Assembly: GCA_951812825.1 (NCBI GenBank)
Contig: OX638324.1
Location: forward strand, 2,139,141 to 2,203,140
Source: an uncultured Dehalococcoidia bacterium
GTDB lineage: Bacteria > Chloroflexota > Dehalococcoidia > Lucifugimonadales > GCA-2712585
Length of the DNA: 64,000 bases
Direction: 5' to 3'
In this document: positions 9,329-16,548 of the stretch, in pieces
Position numbering within the stretch: position 1 is the first letter of the stretch
Layout of the letters: each line of letters starts with the position of its first letter
The notes under the pieces: model-generated
What the model saw: only the letters and a program-made list of their open reading frames with translations
Told to the model about the DNA's origin: nothing
Databases searched by the model: none
Position numbers and translations under genes: made by a program

Positions 9329-9359
9329 CAGATAGCTCGTAAAGACGGAAAATATCAGA

Positions 9360-9398
9360 GGGGCCTCGCCATTAAATCAGGCGAGGCCCCTTGCTTTT
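9360..9398 (+). terminator. Rho-independent terminator after binding-protein gene
   Basis: A perfect 11-bp stem GGGGCCTCGCC (9360-9370) and GGCGAGGCCCC (9380-9390) encloses a 9-nt A/T-rich loop and is followed by TTGCTTTT. It lies 31 nt after the stop codon. Confidence 0.9.
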
Positions 9399-9462
9399 GG
9401 GAAGCGGGCGGGCCTAGAGCAGGCGAATAAGAAGTGAAAGAGGTCTAATACACGTCAACAAT

Positions 9463-9494
9463 AAGAAGGGGCGGTTCTTGAACCGCCCCTTCTT
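9463..9494. terminator. Perfect inverted repeat, probable bidirectional terminator (family D repeat)
   Basis: Arms AAGAAGGGGCGGTTC (9463-9477) and its exact complement (9480-9494) are separated by 2 nt and followed by CATTTT. It lies between convergent genes, 23 nt past the stop codon of the minus-strand amidohydrolase. The core GGGGCGGTTC/GAACCGCCCC recurs in variant form at 10691-10719 and about 51426-51450, so it is also a dispersed repeat. Confidence 0.7.
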
Positions 9495-9517
9495 CATTTT
9501 CCGGGTTTGGGGGTTAG

Positions 9518-10660
9518 CTAGGCTTGGGGAACTTTGTCGCCGTAGAGGCGGGCCGAGTTGTCCCAAAGAATCTTCTTCATGTGCTCCCGGGAGATGGGCT
9601 GGTCGAGGAAAGCATCGACGGCGCCAGGGAAGGGGGCATCGGGGTGGGGGTAGTCGGTGTTGAAGATAATGTTCTCGCCGTCCATGTACTCAACAACCTG
9701 CTTGAGAGCGCCTTCGTCTGCGTCGCAGGCTATGAAGCATTGGCGCTTGAAGTAATCAGAGGGCATCAACTCGGCGCTGCCGGTGGACTCTTCGTGCTCC
9801 CGGAGGAATACGCCCTGCCGTCCTCCTGCGTGGTCGTCGAGGCGGGCGAGCCAGAAAGGCAGCCAGCCGGCGTTGGACTCGTAGAAGGCGGCTTTGAGGT
9901 TGGGGTAGCGTTCGAGGACGCCGCCGTAGATCATGCCACCAAGGGCGAGCATGGCGCCGACGGGGTGCATGAGGGCGTGGTTCAGGGCGCCGTACTTCTT
10001 GCGGATGGGGTCGAAGGACTGGGCGAGGGGGTGGGAGGCGCTGCCGTGCCAGCATACGGGTATGCCGGTTTCCTCGAGGGCCTGCCAGTAGGGTTCGTAG
10101 TCCTCGTCGCCCCAGGAGTTGTCGATATCCATGGAGGGATGGAAGATGCCGGCGATGTGGGGGGATTCGGCCATGCGGTATATCTCGGCTACGCCGGCTT
10201 TTACGTCTGCGGAGGTGGCGTGGGCGATGGCCATAACGCGTCCGTCCGAGTCGCTGCAGTAGTCGGCGGCCCAGTCGTTGTAGGCGGTGACGAGGGCTGC
10301 GTGAAGCTCGGGGTCCTTGGCCCAGACGTTGGAACCGAGGAGCTGGCAGTTGGTGGGGAAGGCGATGGCAACGTCGATGCCCTCACTGTCCATGTCCTTC
10401 AGCCGTTCGGTCATGGACCACCAGGACCTGTATGCGTCGCCGTAGCGCTCTTCCATGTGACTGAAGGTGGACTCGTCGGAGGCGATAACCTTGCCCTCGG
10501 GGTAGATCTCGCAGGGGCCGTAGGTGTGGATAATCTTGCCCGTGTGGCCGATGATGTTGGGGGCGCGGTGGGCGAAGGCCTGGGGCATGTAGTTTTTCCA
10601 CATGTCCATGGGTTCCTGCAGATGACCGTCGCCGTCGATGACTTTTAGACCTTGCTTCAT
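9518..10660 (-). CDS. Amidohydrolase-2 family metal-dependent hydrolase (paralog 2)
   Basis: This 380-residue PF04909-type protein opens with K-V-I-D-G-D-G-H-L-Q-E-P (metal site). It has C-W-H-G in the central barrel, the paralog-wide block N-A-G-W-L-P-F-W-L and F-N-T-D-Y-P-H-P-D near the C-terminus. Its ATG follows AGAGGAGA. It is closest in pattern to paralogs 1 and 3, sharing N- and C-terminal signatures with both. It is the last of three minus-strand amidohydrolases that could be co-transcribed, with repeat elements in the 150-nt gap upstream. The substrate is unknown. Confidence 0.88.
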   Translation of the reverse strand: MKQGLKVIDGDGHLQEPMDMWKNYMPQAFAHRAPNIIGHTGKIIHTYGPCEIYPEGKVIASDESTFSHMEERYGDAYRSWWSMTERLKDMDSEGIDVAIAFPTNCQLLGSNVWAKDPELHAALVTAYNDWAADYCSDSDGRVMAIAHATSADVKAGVAEIYRMAESPHIAGIFHPSMDIDNSWGDEDYEPYWQALEETGIPVCWHGSASHPLAQSFDPIRKKYGALNHALMHPVGAMLALGGMIYGGVLERYPNLKAAFYESNAGWLPFWLARLDDHAGGRQGVFLREHEESTGSAELMPSDYFKRQCFIACDADEGALKQVVEYMDGENIIFNTDYPHPDAPFPGAVDAFLDQPISREHMKKILWDNSARLYGDKVPQA

Positions 10661-10690
10661 GGATATCTCCTCTCTGATATGGTCTTTTGA

Positions 10691-10719
10691 GGAGGGGCGG
10701 GTTTCAAACCCGCCCCTCC
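10691..10719. repeat. Perfect GC-rich palindrome (family D repeat copy 2)
   Basis: A 14-bp arm GGAGGGGCGGGTTT and its exact complement flank a single C at 10705. It lies between two same-strand amidohydrolase genes and is followed by no T-run, so it is more likely a dispersed repeat or mRNA-stabilising hairpin than a terminator. Confidence 0.7.
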
Positions 10720-10742
10720 CGGTTGGGGTTGGTGTGGGGGGT

Positions 10743-10781
10743 CACCTCCATCCCAGCCTTCCCCCATCCAAGGGGGAAGGG
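10743..10781. repeat. Interspersed palindromic repeat, family A copy 4
   Basis: A diverged copy: CACCTCCATCCCAG, then CCTTCCCCC-atccaa-GGGGGAAGG. It lies directly beside the family D palindrome in the gap between amidohydrolase paralogs 2 and 3. Confidence 0.7.
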
Positions 10782-10810
10782 AGAAGATGGTAGGATGCCG
10801 CTGTTCTTGT

Positions 10811-11956
10811 CTAGTTGCGTCCGCTGAGGAGGCGGGGGCCGTAGAGGCCGACGGAGTTATCCCAGAGGATCTTCTTCTTGGATTCGTTTGAGATGGGCTG
10901 CTCCAGCATGTTGGGTACGGGTTCTTCGGGGGCGGGAGCGTCGGGGTGGGGGTAGTCGGTGTTGAAGATGATATTGTCGTCGCCGATGTAGTTGATGACA
11001 AAGCCTATGGAGGGTTCGTCGGCGTCGGCGGCGACGTAGCACTGGCGGGCGAAGTATTCCTGAGGGGTCGCCTTGAGGGGCGTCTCGTCGAAGAATACGG
11101 ATTGTCTGCCCTCGCAGCATTTTTCCAACCGGTTAAGCCAGAAGGGCACCCATCCGGCGTTGCCCTCCAGGATTGAGATGCGCATCTTGGGGAAGCGGTC
11201 GAGGATTCCGCCGTACATGAAATGTCCGATGGAGATCATGTTTTCAAAGGGGAATCCGATGGCCTGGGAGAGGGCTCGGAAAGCGCCGTCCAGCTGGTTG
11301 TAGCGGTCGGAGGACTGGGGGCCGCCGGGGCCGCCGCCGTGGAGGGAGAGGGGGAAGTCGAGTTCTTCGGCGGCTTCCCAGAGGGGGTCGTAATCGGACT
11401 GATGCCACCATGTGCCGTCCACGGGCTTGGGCATTTGAAGAGAAACGGCGCCAAGCTCACCGACGGCGCGTCGAGACTCCTTGACGAATTCTTCGATGTT
11501 GCCACCGGGGACGATGGCGACGAACTTCAGCCTGTCTGGGTTGGTGGCGCAGAACTCATAGGCCCAGTTGTTGTAGGCGCGGGAGAGGGCTGCGCCAAGG
11601 GGGGCGTTGGTGAAGGAAACGGTCATAGCAACCTGGGCGTTTGTGGCGAGGCAGACCTGCAGGTCCCAACCGACGCGGTCCATGTCCTCAATGCGGCTCT
11701 CGACGCTCCACCAGTTGTTGTAGCCGTGGGTGAAGCGGACGGGGATGTCCTGGGTGAGGGTTTTGGCACGGAGTGCTCCGGCGAACTGGTCGCCGGGGAT
11801 ATGCTCGCTGGCCTTGTAGGTGAGAAGGGCACGCTCCCAGACCCGGTCGATGATGGGGCGGTCGGCGTGGAATTCCGGCTCCACGTACCTGTCCCACATG
11901 TCGACGGGTTCGTACATGTGACCATCTCCGTCGATGACTTTAAATCCCTTATACAT
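10811..11956 (-). CDS. Amidohydrolase-2 family metal-dependent hydrolase (paralog 3)
   Basis: This 381-residue PF04909-type protein has V-I-D-G-D-G-H-M-Y-E-P at the start, L-H-G-G-G-P-G in mid-barrel, ILEGNAGWVPFWL, and F-N-T-D-Y-P-H-P-D-A-P at the end. The ATG at 11956 follows TAGGAGGT with good spacing. It lies 26 nt downstream of paralog 4 on the same strand, so the two are probably one transcript. Strong shared blocks with paralogs 1 and 2 indicate local duplication followed by divergence. The substrate is unknown. Confidence 0.88.
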   Translation of the reverse strand: MYKGFKVIDGDGHMYEPVDMWDRYVEPEFHADRPIIDRVWERALLTYKASEHIPGDQFAGALRAKTLTQDIPVRFTHGYNNWWSVESRIEDMDRVGWDLQVCLATNAQVAMTVSFTNAPLGAALSRAYNNWAYEFCATNPDRLKFVAIVPGGNIEEFVKESRRAVGELGAVSLQMPKPVDGTWWHQSDYDPLWEAAEELDFPLSLHGGGPGGPQSSDRYNQLDGAFRALSQAIGFPFENMISIGHFMYGGILDRFPKMRISILEGNAGWVPFWLNRLEKCCEGRQSVFFDETPLKATPQEYFARQCYVAADADEPSIGFVINYIGDDNIIFNTDYPHPDAPAPEEPVPNMLEQPISNESKKKILWDNSVGLYGPRLLSGRN

Positions 11957-11982
11957 AGTAATACCTCCTAGTTGAAAATAGG

Positions 11983-13179
11983 TTATTGGCCCATACGGTA
12001 CCGTTTGACGGCGTTCTCGCAGGTTATCTTGCGGACGACGTCATCGTCCAGCTGACCCATGGTGTTTTTGATGACCTGTCGGGAGTCGGGCCAGACGCCA
12101 TCGGGGTGGGGGTAGTCGGATCCCCAGATGAGGTTATCGACGCCGATGTATTCGGCCATGTGACCGACGCAGGGGTCCTGCTGGAAGGTGGTTGCACCCT
12201 GGCGGTACCAGTATTCGCTGGGCTTGAGGTCCAGGGGCGGGTCGAATTTCTGGTCGAGGAGTCCGTCGGTGTACTTGATGTCCATGCGCTCTATGACGAA
12301 GGGGACCCAACCGGCGCCGCATTCGCCGAGGACGAACTGGAAGTTGGGGAAGCGCTGGCAGGCGCCACTCATGATGACGCTTACGAGCCATTCGGAGCCG
12401 GCGAGCTGGCCGAGGGGGGCGCTGGCGGCCTGGAAGGCAAGCTGGTTCTGGGAGGGAGCGCCGGAAAGATAGGCATCTTCAAAGTTGGATTCTTCTTCGG
12501 GGGGCTGGACCTTGATGCCGCCGCCCCCGCCGATGTGGAAGGAGATGGGCATTTGGGTTTCGGCGGCTGCTTCCCAGAGGGGGTCCCAGTAGCCGTCCCG
12601 GACGTAGATGGGTTTGACGGTGCCGCCGACGTAGAGGTCGGAGCCGCGCAGGCCCAGGGCGGCTACGCGTCGGAGTTCCTCGCCGGCGACGACGGGGTCG
12701 TGGACAGGGACGCAGGCGAGGGCGTACCAGCGGCCGGGGCGCTGGTTGCAGAAGTCGGCGACCCAGTCGTTGTAGACGCGGAAGGTGGCTTCGACGATTT
12801 CCGGGTCTTTGATGCGGATGCCGGCGGAAGTCATGCCGTAGAGGACTTCGGCGTCTACGCCGTCGAGGGCCATGTCATTCATGCGGAGGTCGGGATCGGT
12901 GGGATGGTAGCGGCCTTCGGCCATGCCGTCGAGGAAGCCCATTTCAATCATGCGGTCCATGCGGCGGAAGCGGTTTTTGAGGGTGGGGAGGAAGCTGAAG
13001 CCCGCGCCGCCAGCGACGCCGAGGACCTGGTCGCCGACGACCCAGCGTTCGCCTTCTTCAGTTGCGGTCACGTGGGGCATGCGGTCTTTGAGGGACTGGG
13101 GCGAGTTGTCGACGAAGAGGTCGCCGGGGAGCCAGCTCATGTCCACGTGGGAGTCGCCGGAAACGAGGTTGTATTCCAT
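11983..13179 (-). CDS. Amidohydrolase-2 family metal-dependent hydrolase (paralog 4, divergent)
   Basis: This 398-residue protein keeps the family frame: S-G-D-S-H-V-D at the N-terminus, SFHIGGGGG centrally, GECGAGWVPFVIERMD, and WGSDYPHPDG near the end. It differs from paralogs 1-3 in lacking the H-x-x-E-P signature. ATG 13179 with GGAGG 5 nt upstream is preferred over an in-frame TTG at 13209. As the first gene of the minus-strand run, it probably shares a transcript with paralog 3. Substrate specificity likely differs from the other three. Confidence 0.86.
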   Translation of the reverse strand: MEYNLVSGDSHVDMSWLPGDLFVDNSPQSLKDRMPHVTATEEGERWVVGDQVLGVAGGAGFSFLPTLKNRFRRMDRMIEMGFLDGMAEGRYHPTDPDLRMNDMALDGVDAEVLYGMTSAGIRIKDPEIVEATFRVYNDWVADFCNQRPGRWYALACVPVHDPVVAGEELRRVAALGLRGSDLYVGGTVKPIYVRDGYWDPLWEAAAETQMPISFHIGGGGGIKVQPPEEESNFEDAYLSGAPSQNQLAFQAASAPLGQLAGSEWLVSVIMSGACQRFPNFQFVLGECGAGWVPFVIERMDIKYTDGLLDQKFDPPLDLKPSEYWYRQGATTFQQDPCVGHMAEYIGVDNLIWGSDYPHPDGVWPDSRQVIKNTMGQLDDDVVRKITCENAVKRYRMGQ

Positions 13180-13544
13180 GGGGGCCTCCGAGGTGAGGAT
13201 TGTCACCAATATACTACATTTTTGACGGTTGGGGTATCCGATTACGGGGATTGGTGAGGGTGGGAGATTCGTTTTCGGGAGTTTGTGCCTGGAGTCGATT
13301 CGATTTGGTAATCGACTGGGTATCAGTTTGTGCCTGAGATTATTCGTTTCAGGCGTGGGGAGTCGTTTGAAAAAAGTTTTGCAAACGAAGGGGGCGTCAA
13401 GCGTGGTTTCGGTGGGTGGGACTGCATTGATTGTTCGTATGTCGAGTAAGGCATGGGGGAAGGGTAGCAGGGGGTGGGGATTCTAGGCAATGGGGAGAAT
13501 GGCAGTTTGGGGGGTGGGGTGGAAGACTATAGAGGATTCATATG
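13180..13544. other. Intergenic region with no recognised gene
   Basis: The stretch between the divergent amidohydrolase run and the toxin-antitoxin promoter holds only a G-rich frame without a family pattern or ribosome-binding site. It presumably carries the promoter of the minus-strand amidohydrolases, but I could not define one with confidence. Confidence 0.5.
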
Positions 13545-13580
13545 TAGACAATTTAACTGGCCAGTTATATAATGTGTCTA
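13545..13580 (+). promoter_or_regulatory. Toxin-antitoxin promoter with operator-like palindrome
   Basis: TAGACA (13545-13550) and a perfect TATAAT (13568-13573) are 17 nt apart. The spacer contains the perfect palindrome AACTGGCCAGTT (13555-13566). An outer inverted repeat TAGACA ... TGTCTA (13575-13580) is almost concentric with it. This is the expected arrangement for autorepression by an antitoxin dimer or toxin-antitoxin complex. Confidence 0.7.
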
Positions 13581-13601
13581 TATAAAGGGTAAGAGGCAGT
13601 T

Positions 13602-13826
13602 ATGAAGCGGATTGGTGCGGCGAAATTCAAAGAGCAGTGTCTGGCGTTGTTGGACACGTTGGAGTCTGAAGGTTTGGTGGTAACTAAGCGGGGAAAGCCG
13701 GTTGCGAGGGTACTTCCGTACGAGAGTCGGGATGCGGACCTTATTGGCAGCCTGAAGCACAAGCTGAAGGTGAAGGGGGACGTTTTCTCAACGGGTCTCA
13801 GATGGGATGCCAATGGTCAATCTTGA
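13602..13826 (+). CDS. Antitoxin, Phd/YefM family-like
   Basis: This 74-residue protein matches Phd/YefM-type antitoxins in pattern. An N-terminal KFKEQCLALLD helix is followed by V-V-T-K-R-G-K-P-V-A-R-V (the conserved dimerisation/DNA-binding core), then a short polar toxin-binding tail. It would neutralise the PIN-domain toxin encoded next and repress the shared promoter. The toxin gene begins within its last codons. Confidence 0.85.
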   Translation: MKRIGAAKFKEQCLALLDTLESEGLVVTKRGKPVARVLPYESRDADLIGSLKHKLKVKGDVFSTGLRWDANGQS

Positions 13827-14175
13827 TACGCATATCCTGATTTTCGCGTTGAATGGCGATTTGCGTTCAAAGGAAGAGCGTCTCTTGGCTCGGAATAGGT
13901 GGTCCGTCTCGGCGATTGTGTTGTGGGAGTTGGCGAAGCTGGTGCAGTTAGGTAGGGTTGAGGTGGACTTAGGCGATCGGGAAGTGCTGCGTACGCTTAG
14001 CCGGGTCCACGTGTGGCCGATTGATTTTGAGGTGGCCTTGGCGTCGACGCGGTTGGATTTCAGGAGCGATCCGGCGGATGAGATTATTGCTGCCACGAGC
14101 GTTGTTCACGACGTGCCGCTGGTGACTCGGGATGAGTTAATGAGGGGTTCCATGTTGGTGCGGATGGCTTTGTGA
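13807..14175 (+). CDS. vapC: PIN-domain ribonuclease toxin, VapC type
   Basis: This 122-residue PIN-domain protein has all acidic catalytic positions visible: Asp7 (N-L-D-T-H), Glu41 (L-W-E-L-A-K), Asp91 (D-P-A-D-E-I-I-A-A) and Asp109 (T-R-D). VapC toxins are Mg-dependent endoribonucleases that cut tRNA or rRNA. It overlaps the antitoxin gene by 20 nt (ATG 13807) or 14 nt (ATG 13813), indicating translational coupling. The gene symbol is given by family; the target RNA is unknown. Confidence 0.87.
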   Translation: MPMVNLDTHILIFALNGDLRSKEERLLARNRWSVSAIVLWELAKLVQLGRVEVDLGDREVLRTLSRVHVWPIDFEVALASTRLDFRSDPADEIIAATSVVHDVPLVTRDELMRGSMLVRMAL

Positions 14176-14239
14176 GGGGGTGGTTGAGGGGGGACGGGTG
14201 GCTATCGACGCGTAACAGTAGGGAATGGTAAGACGGGGC

Positions 14240-15484
14240 TTAGGCGGGGAGGTTGCAGACGTCGAGGGCGGTTAGGGTGAGGACTTTGGCTACTTCTTCC
14301 ATGTCTGAGATGCGGATGTATTCGTCGGGGATTGTGTCGGACTCGGAGCCGCCGCCGGGGCCGAAGAGGAGGCAGGGGACGCCGGCCTGCCACAGGTGGC
14401 AGGTGTCGTCGCCGGTGTAGGAGTAGGGGAGGACGGCGCCGAGACCCTCGGGTTCGCCGCCGGTGACGGTGCGGTAGTGGCGCAGGACGGACTGGAGGAT
14501 GTACTCGTCACGGGGGAGGTCGAAGGGTTCCATGACTACGCGGAAGACCTTGTGTTTGGGGTCGGGGGGCATTTCGATTTCGAAGCGGAAGTCTGGATCG
14601 GCGGCGGCGATGGCGTCGAAGGCGCGTTGGATGTCGGCCTTGACGGACTGGGAAGTCATGCCGGGGAGGTATCGAACGTCGACGATGACGGTGCAGAAGT
14701 CGGAGACGAAGTTGGGGCCTCGGAGGTCGTAGTCGCGTCCGCGTCCGCCGATGATGGCGCCGACGTTGATGCGGGGGAGGCCGGGGAGGTCTGCGCGGGG
14801 CTCGTAGGTGAAGTCCACGTTGCCGATGGCGGGAACGGCTTTGCACATGTTGGCGATGGCGTCGACGGCCTCCTCCTTGCGGCTGATGTGGCGGGAGTTG
14901 CCGAGGACGTGGACGGCCATTTCCAGGACGCCGGCGTGGACGGTGACGACGTTTTCGGAGCCGAAGGGTTCGGGGACGACGGCCATGTCGGCGAGGGGGC
15001 CGTTCTTGACGAGGTGGGAGGTGCCGACGCCGCCCTGAAGCTCGCCGACGACGCAGGCTAGGACGAGGTCGCCGTTGAGTTTCGTGCCGGAGAGTCGGAC
15101 GGCCTCGGCGGCGGTAATCATGGAGGCGACGCCGGCCTTCATGTTGCGGATGCCGCCGCCGAAGATGCGGTTTCCTTCCACGGAGGGAGTCCAGGGGTCC
15201 CGGTTCCAGCCCATGGCGAGGGGGTCCATGTCTATGTGTCCGTTGAGCATGAGGGACTTGCCGCCGCCCGCGCCCTTGAGGGTGGCGATGGTCTGGAAGC
15301 GGCCGGGGTCTACTTCCTGCAGGTCGACGTCGTAGCCGCGGGAGCCGAGGAATTCGGCGAGGAAGCGGGCAAGGTCTGATTCTTCCGTCTTGAAGCTGGG
15401 GATTCGGACCATTTCCTGGGCGAGGTCCAGCATGGCGGCGGAGTCGACGGAGTTCAGGAGGGTTTGGGCGTCGGTGTTGGGCAT
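14240..15484 (-). CDS. M20-family (ArgE/DapE-like) protein with altered metal site
   Basis: This 414-residue protein aligns by eye with ArgE/DapE/carboxypeptidase G2 deacylases. It retains N-G-H-I-D (His83, Asp85), the general-base Glu148 in V-V-G-E, the metal Glu172 in V-P-E-P, and the dimerisation-domain His199. Three positions are changed: the bridging Asp is Asn114 (G-I-R-N-M-K), the second Glu of the usual E-E pair is Leu149, and the C-terminal metal His before P-D-E-Y is Thr384. All three belong to the same (second) metal site. The protein may work with one metal, have a different activity, or be non-hydrolytic. It lies downstream of an MBL-fold hydrolase on the same strand, 25 nt away. 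Confidence 0.82.
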   Translation of the reverse strand: MPNTDAQTLLNSVDSAAMLDLAQEMVRIPSFKTEESDLARFLAEFLGSRGYDVDLQEVDPGRFQTIATLKGAGGGKSLMLNGHIDMDPLAMGWNRDPWTPSVEGNRIFGGGIRNMKAGVASMITAAEAVRLSGTKLNGDLVLACVVGELQGGVGTSHLVKNGPLADMAVVPEPFGSENVVTVHAGVLEMAVHVLGNSRHISRKEEAVDAIANMCKAVPAIGNVDFTYEPRADLPGLPRINVGAIIGGRGRDYDLRGPNFVSDFCTVIVDVRYLPGMTSQSVKADIQRAFDAIAAADPDFRFEIEMPPDPKHKVFRVVMEPFDLPRDEYILQSVLRHYRTVTGGEPEGLGAVLPYSYTGDDTCHLWQAGVPCLLFGPGGGSESDTIPDEYIRISDMEEVAKVLTLTALDVCNLPA

Positions 15485-15509
15485 GGCGTTTCCTTTTGGG
15501 TGATTTGGG

Positions 15510-16373
15510 TCAGGCGGAGGGTTTCCAGTAGCGCTTGCCGTTTTCGCGGACGACGTGGCCGTAGCCGGGGAGGGGGAAGTGGCAGGCGACGACGGTGATG
15601 TTTTTATCTTCGACGGTCCGGAGCATGGCGCGGCGGGTGACGTTGGAGAGGGGCCAGTCGTAGTCGAAGTGGCAGTTCCATTCGTGCTCGGTTATCTGGG
15701 CGGGATGGACGAAAACGTCCCCCTCGATGAGGGCCTGCTGGCCCTCGGAAGAGACAAGGACGCTCATGTGGCCCGGGGTGTGGCCGGGGGTGTGGACGGC
15801 GCGGACTTCCGGGGTGAGGTTTTTGTCCCCAGTGAGGGTGTCGAGGAGGCCGAGGTCGACGAGTCGCTCGACGGAGGGGCCCATGAAGGGGATGGACTGG
15901 TTGGCCTGGATGTCCGGCCTGCGGAAGTGGTCGAGGTCTTGCTGGTGGACCACGTAGCGGGCGTTGGGGAAGGCGGGGACGTATTGGCCGTCACTCTCGA
16001 TGGTGTTCCAGCCGACGTGGTCGCTGTGGAGGTGGGAGAGGAAGACGGTGTCGATCTCATGGGGTTGGACGTTCTGGGCTTTGAGGTGGTCGATGAGCTC
16101 GCCTTCGAGGCCGCCGATGGACTCGATGGGGCCGGGGCCGTAGCCGGTGTCGATGAGGATCGTCTGCTGAGGGGTGCGTATGAGGTAGCAGCCGATTTCG
16201 ATGAGCATGAGGTCGTCGCGGAAGGTGTCTGGGTAGCGCCGGCGGTATTCGTCCCAGGCTTCTACGGGGACTTCGGGCCAGAGCTCGTCCAGGGGCATGG
16301 GAAAGGGGAAGCTCATGTCGGTGAGGGCGACGATCTGGACGTTGCCGACGGTGAGGGTCAGGTGGGACGGCAT
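15510..16373 (-). CDS. MBL-fold metallo-hydrolase (AHL-lactonase-like)
   Basis: This 287-residue metallo-beta-lactamase-fold protein carries the dinuclear zinc motif H-L-H-S-D-H-V-G-W, a second His in H-T-P-G-H-T-P-G-H, an Asp in IEGDVF, and a late His in ACHFP. The overall pattern resembles N-acyl-homoserine-lactone lactonases and related lactone or ester hydrolases. The ATG follows GGAGG closely. It is first in a two-gene transcript with the M20-like protein and has a convincing upstream promoter. Quorum quenching is possible but not shown; it may simply open lactones in catabolism. Confidence 0.85.
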   Translation of the reverse strand: MPSHLTLTVGNVQIVALTDMSFPFPMPLDELWPEVPVEAWDEYRRRYPDTFRDDLMLIEIGCYLIRTPQQTILIDTGYGPGPIESIGGLEGELIDHLKAQNVQPHEIDTVFLSHLHSDHVGWNTIESDGQYVPAFPNARYVVHQQDLDHFRRPDIQANQSIPFMGPSVERLVDLGLLDTLTGDKNLTPEVRAVHTPGHTPGHMSVLVSSEGQQALIEGDVFVHPAQITEHEWNCHFDYDWPLSNVTRRAMLRTVEDKNITVVACHFPLPGYGHVVRENGKRYWKPSA

Positions 16374-16415
16374 GGGGCCTCCGTGGGTGGTTGGGGGGAT
16401 TGGAGTTTAACGGCG

Positions 16416-16445
16416 ATTATAGGAGGCGGCGGGTTGGGGGGTCAA
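16416..16445 (-). promoter_or_regulatory. Promoter for MBL/M20 gene pair
   Basis: On the minus strand TTGACC (16445-16440, 5 of 6 matches) is followed after 18 nt by a perfect TATAAT (16421-16416). The start codon at 16373 lies about 40 nt downstream. Further upstream, about 16465-16540, is repeat-like G-rich sequence. Confidence 0.65.
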
Positions 16446-16548
16446 CGTTGGGGGGTAAGGGGAGCGGAGCGGGTGACCGCACGGGTTGTCCCTACGGGAA
16501 GAGGGAGGGGATGGGTTCCTGCCTTCGCAGGGACAAGATGGGTAGGGG

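Noticed and set aside
13229..13486. Plus-strand frame of 85 codons upstream of the toxin-antitoxin locus
   Set aside because: No ribosome-binding site, no motif, and atypical amino-acid composition. It is treated as intergenic.
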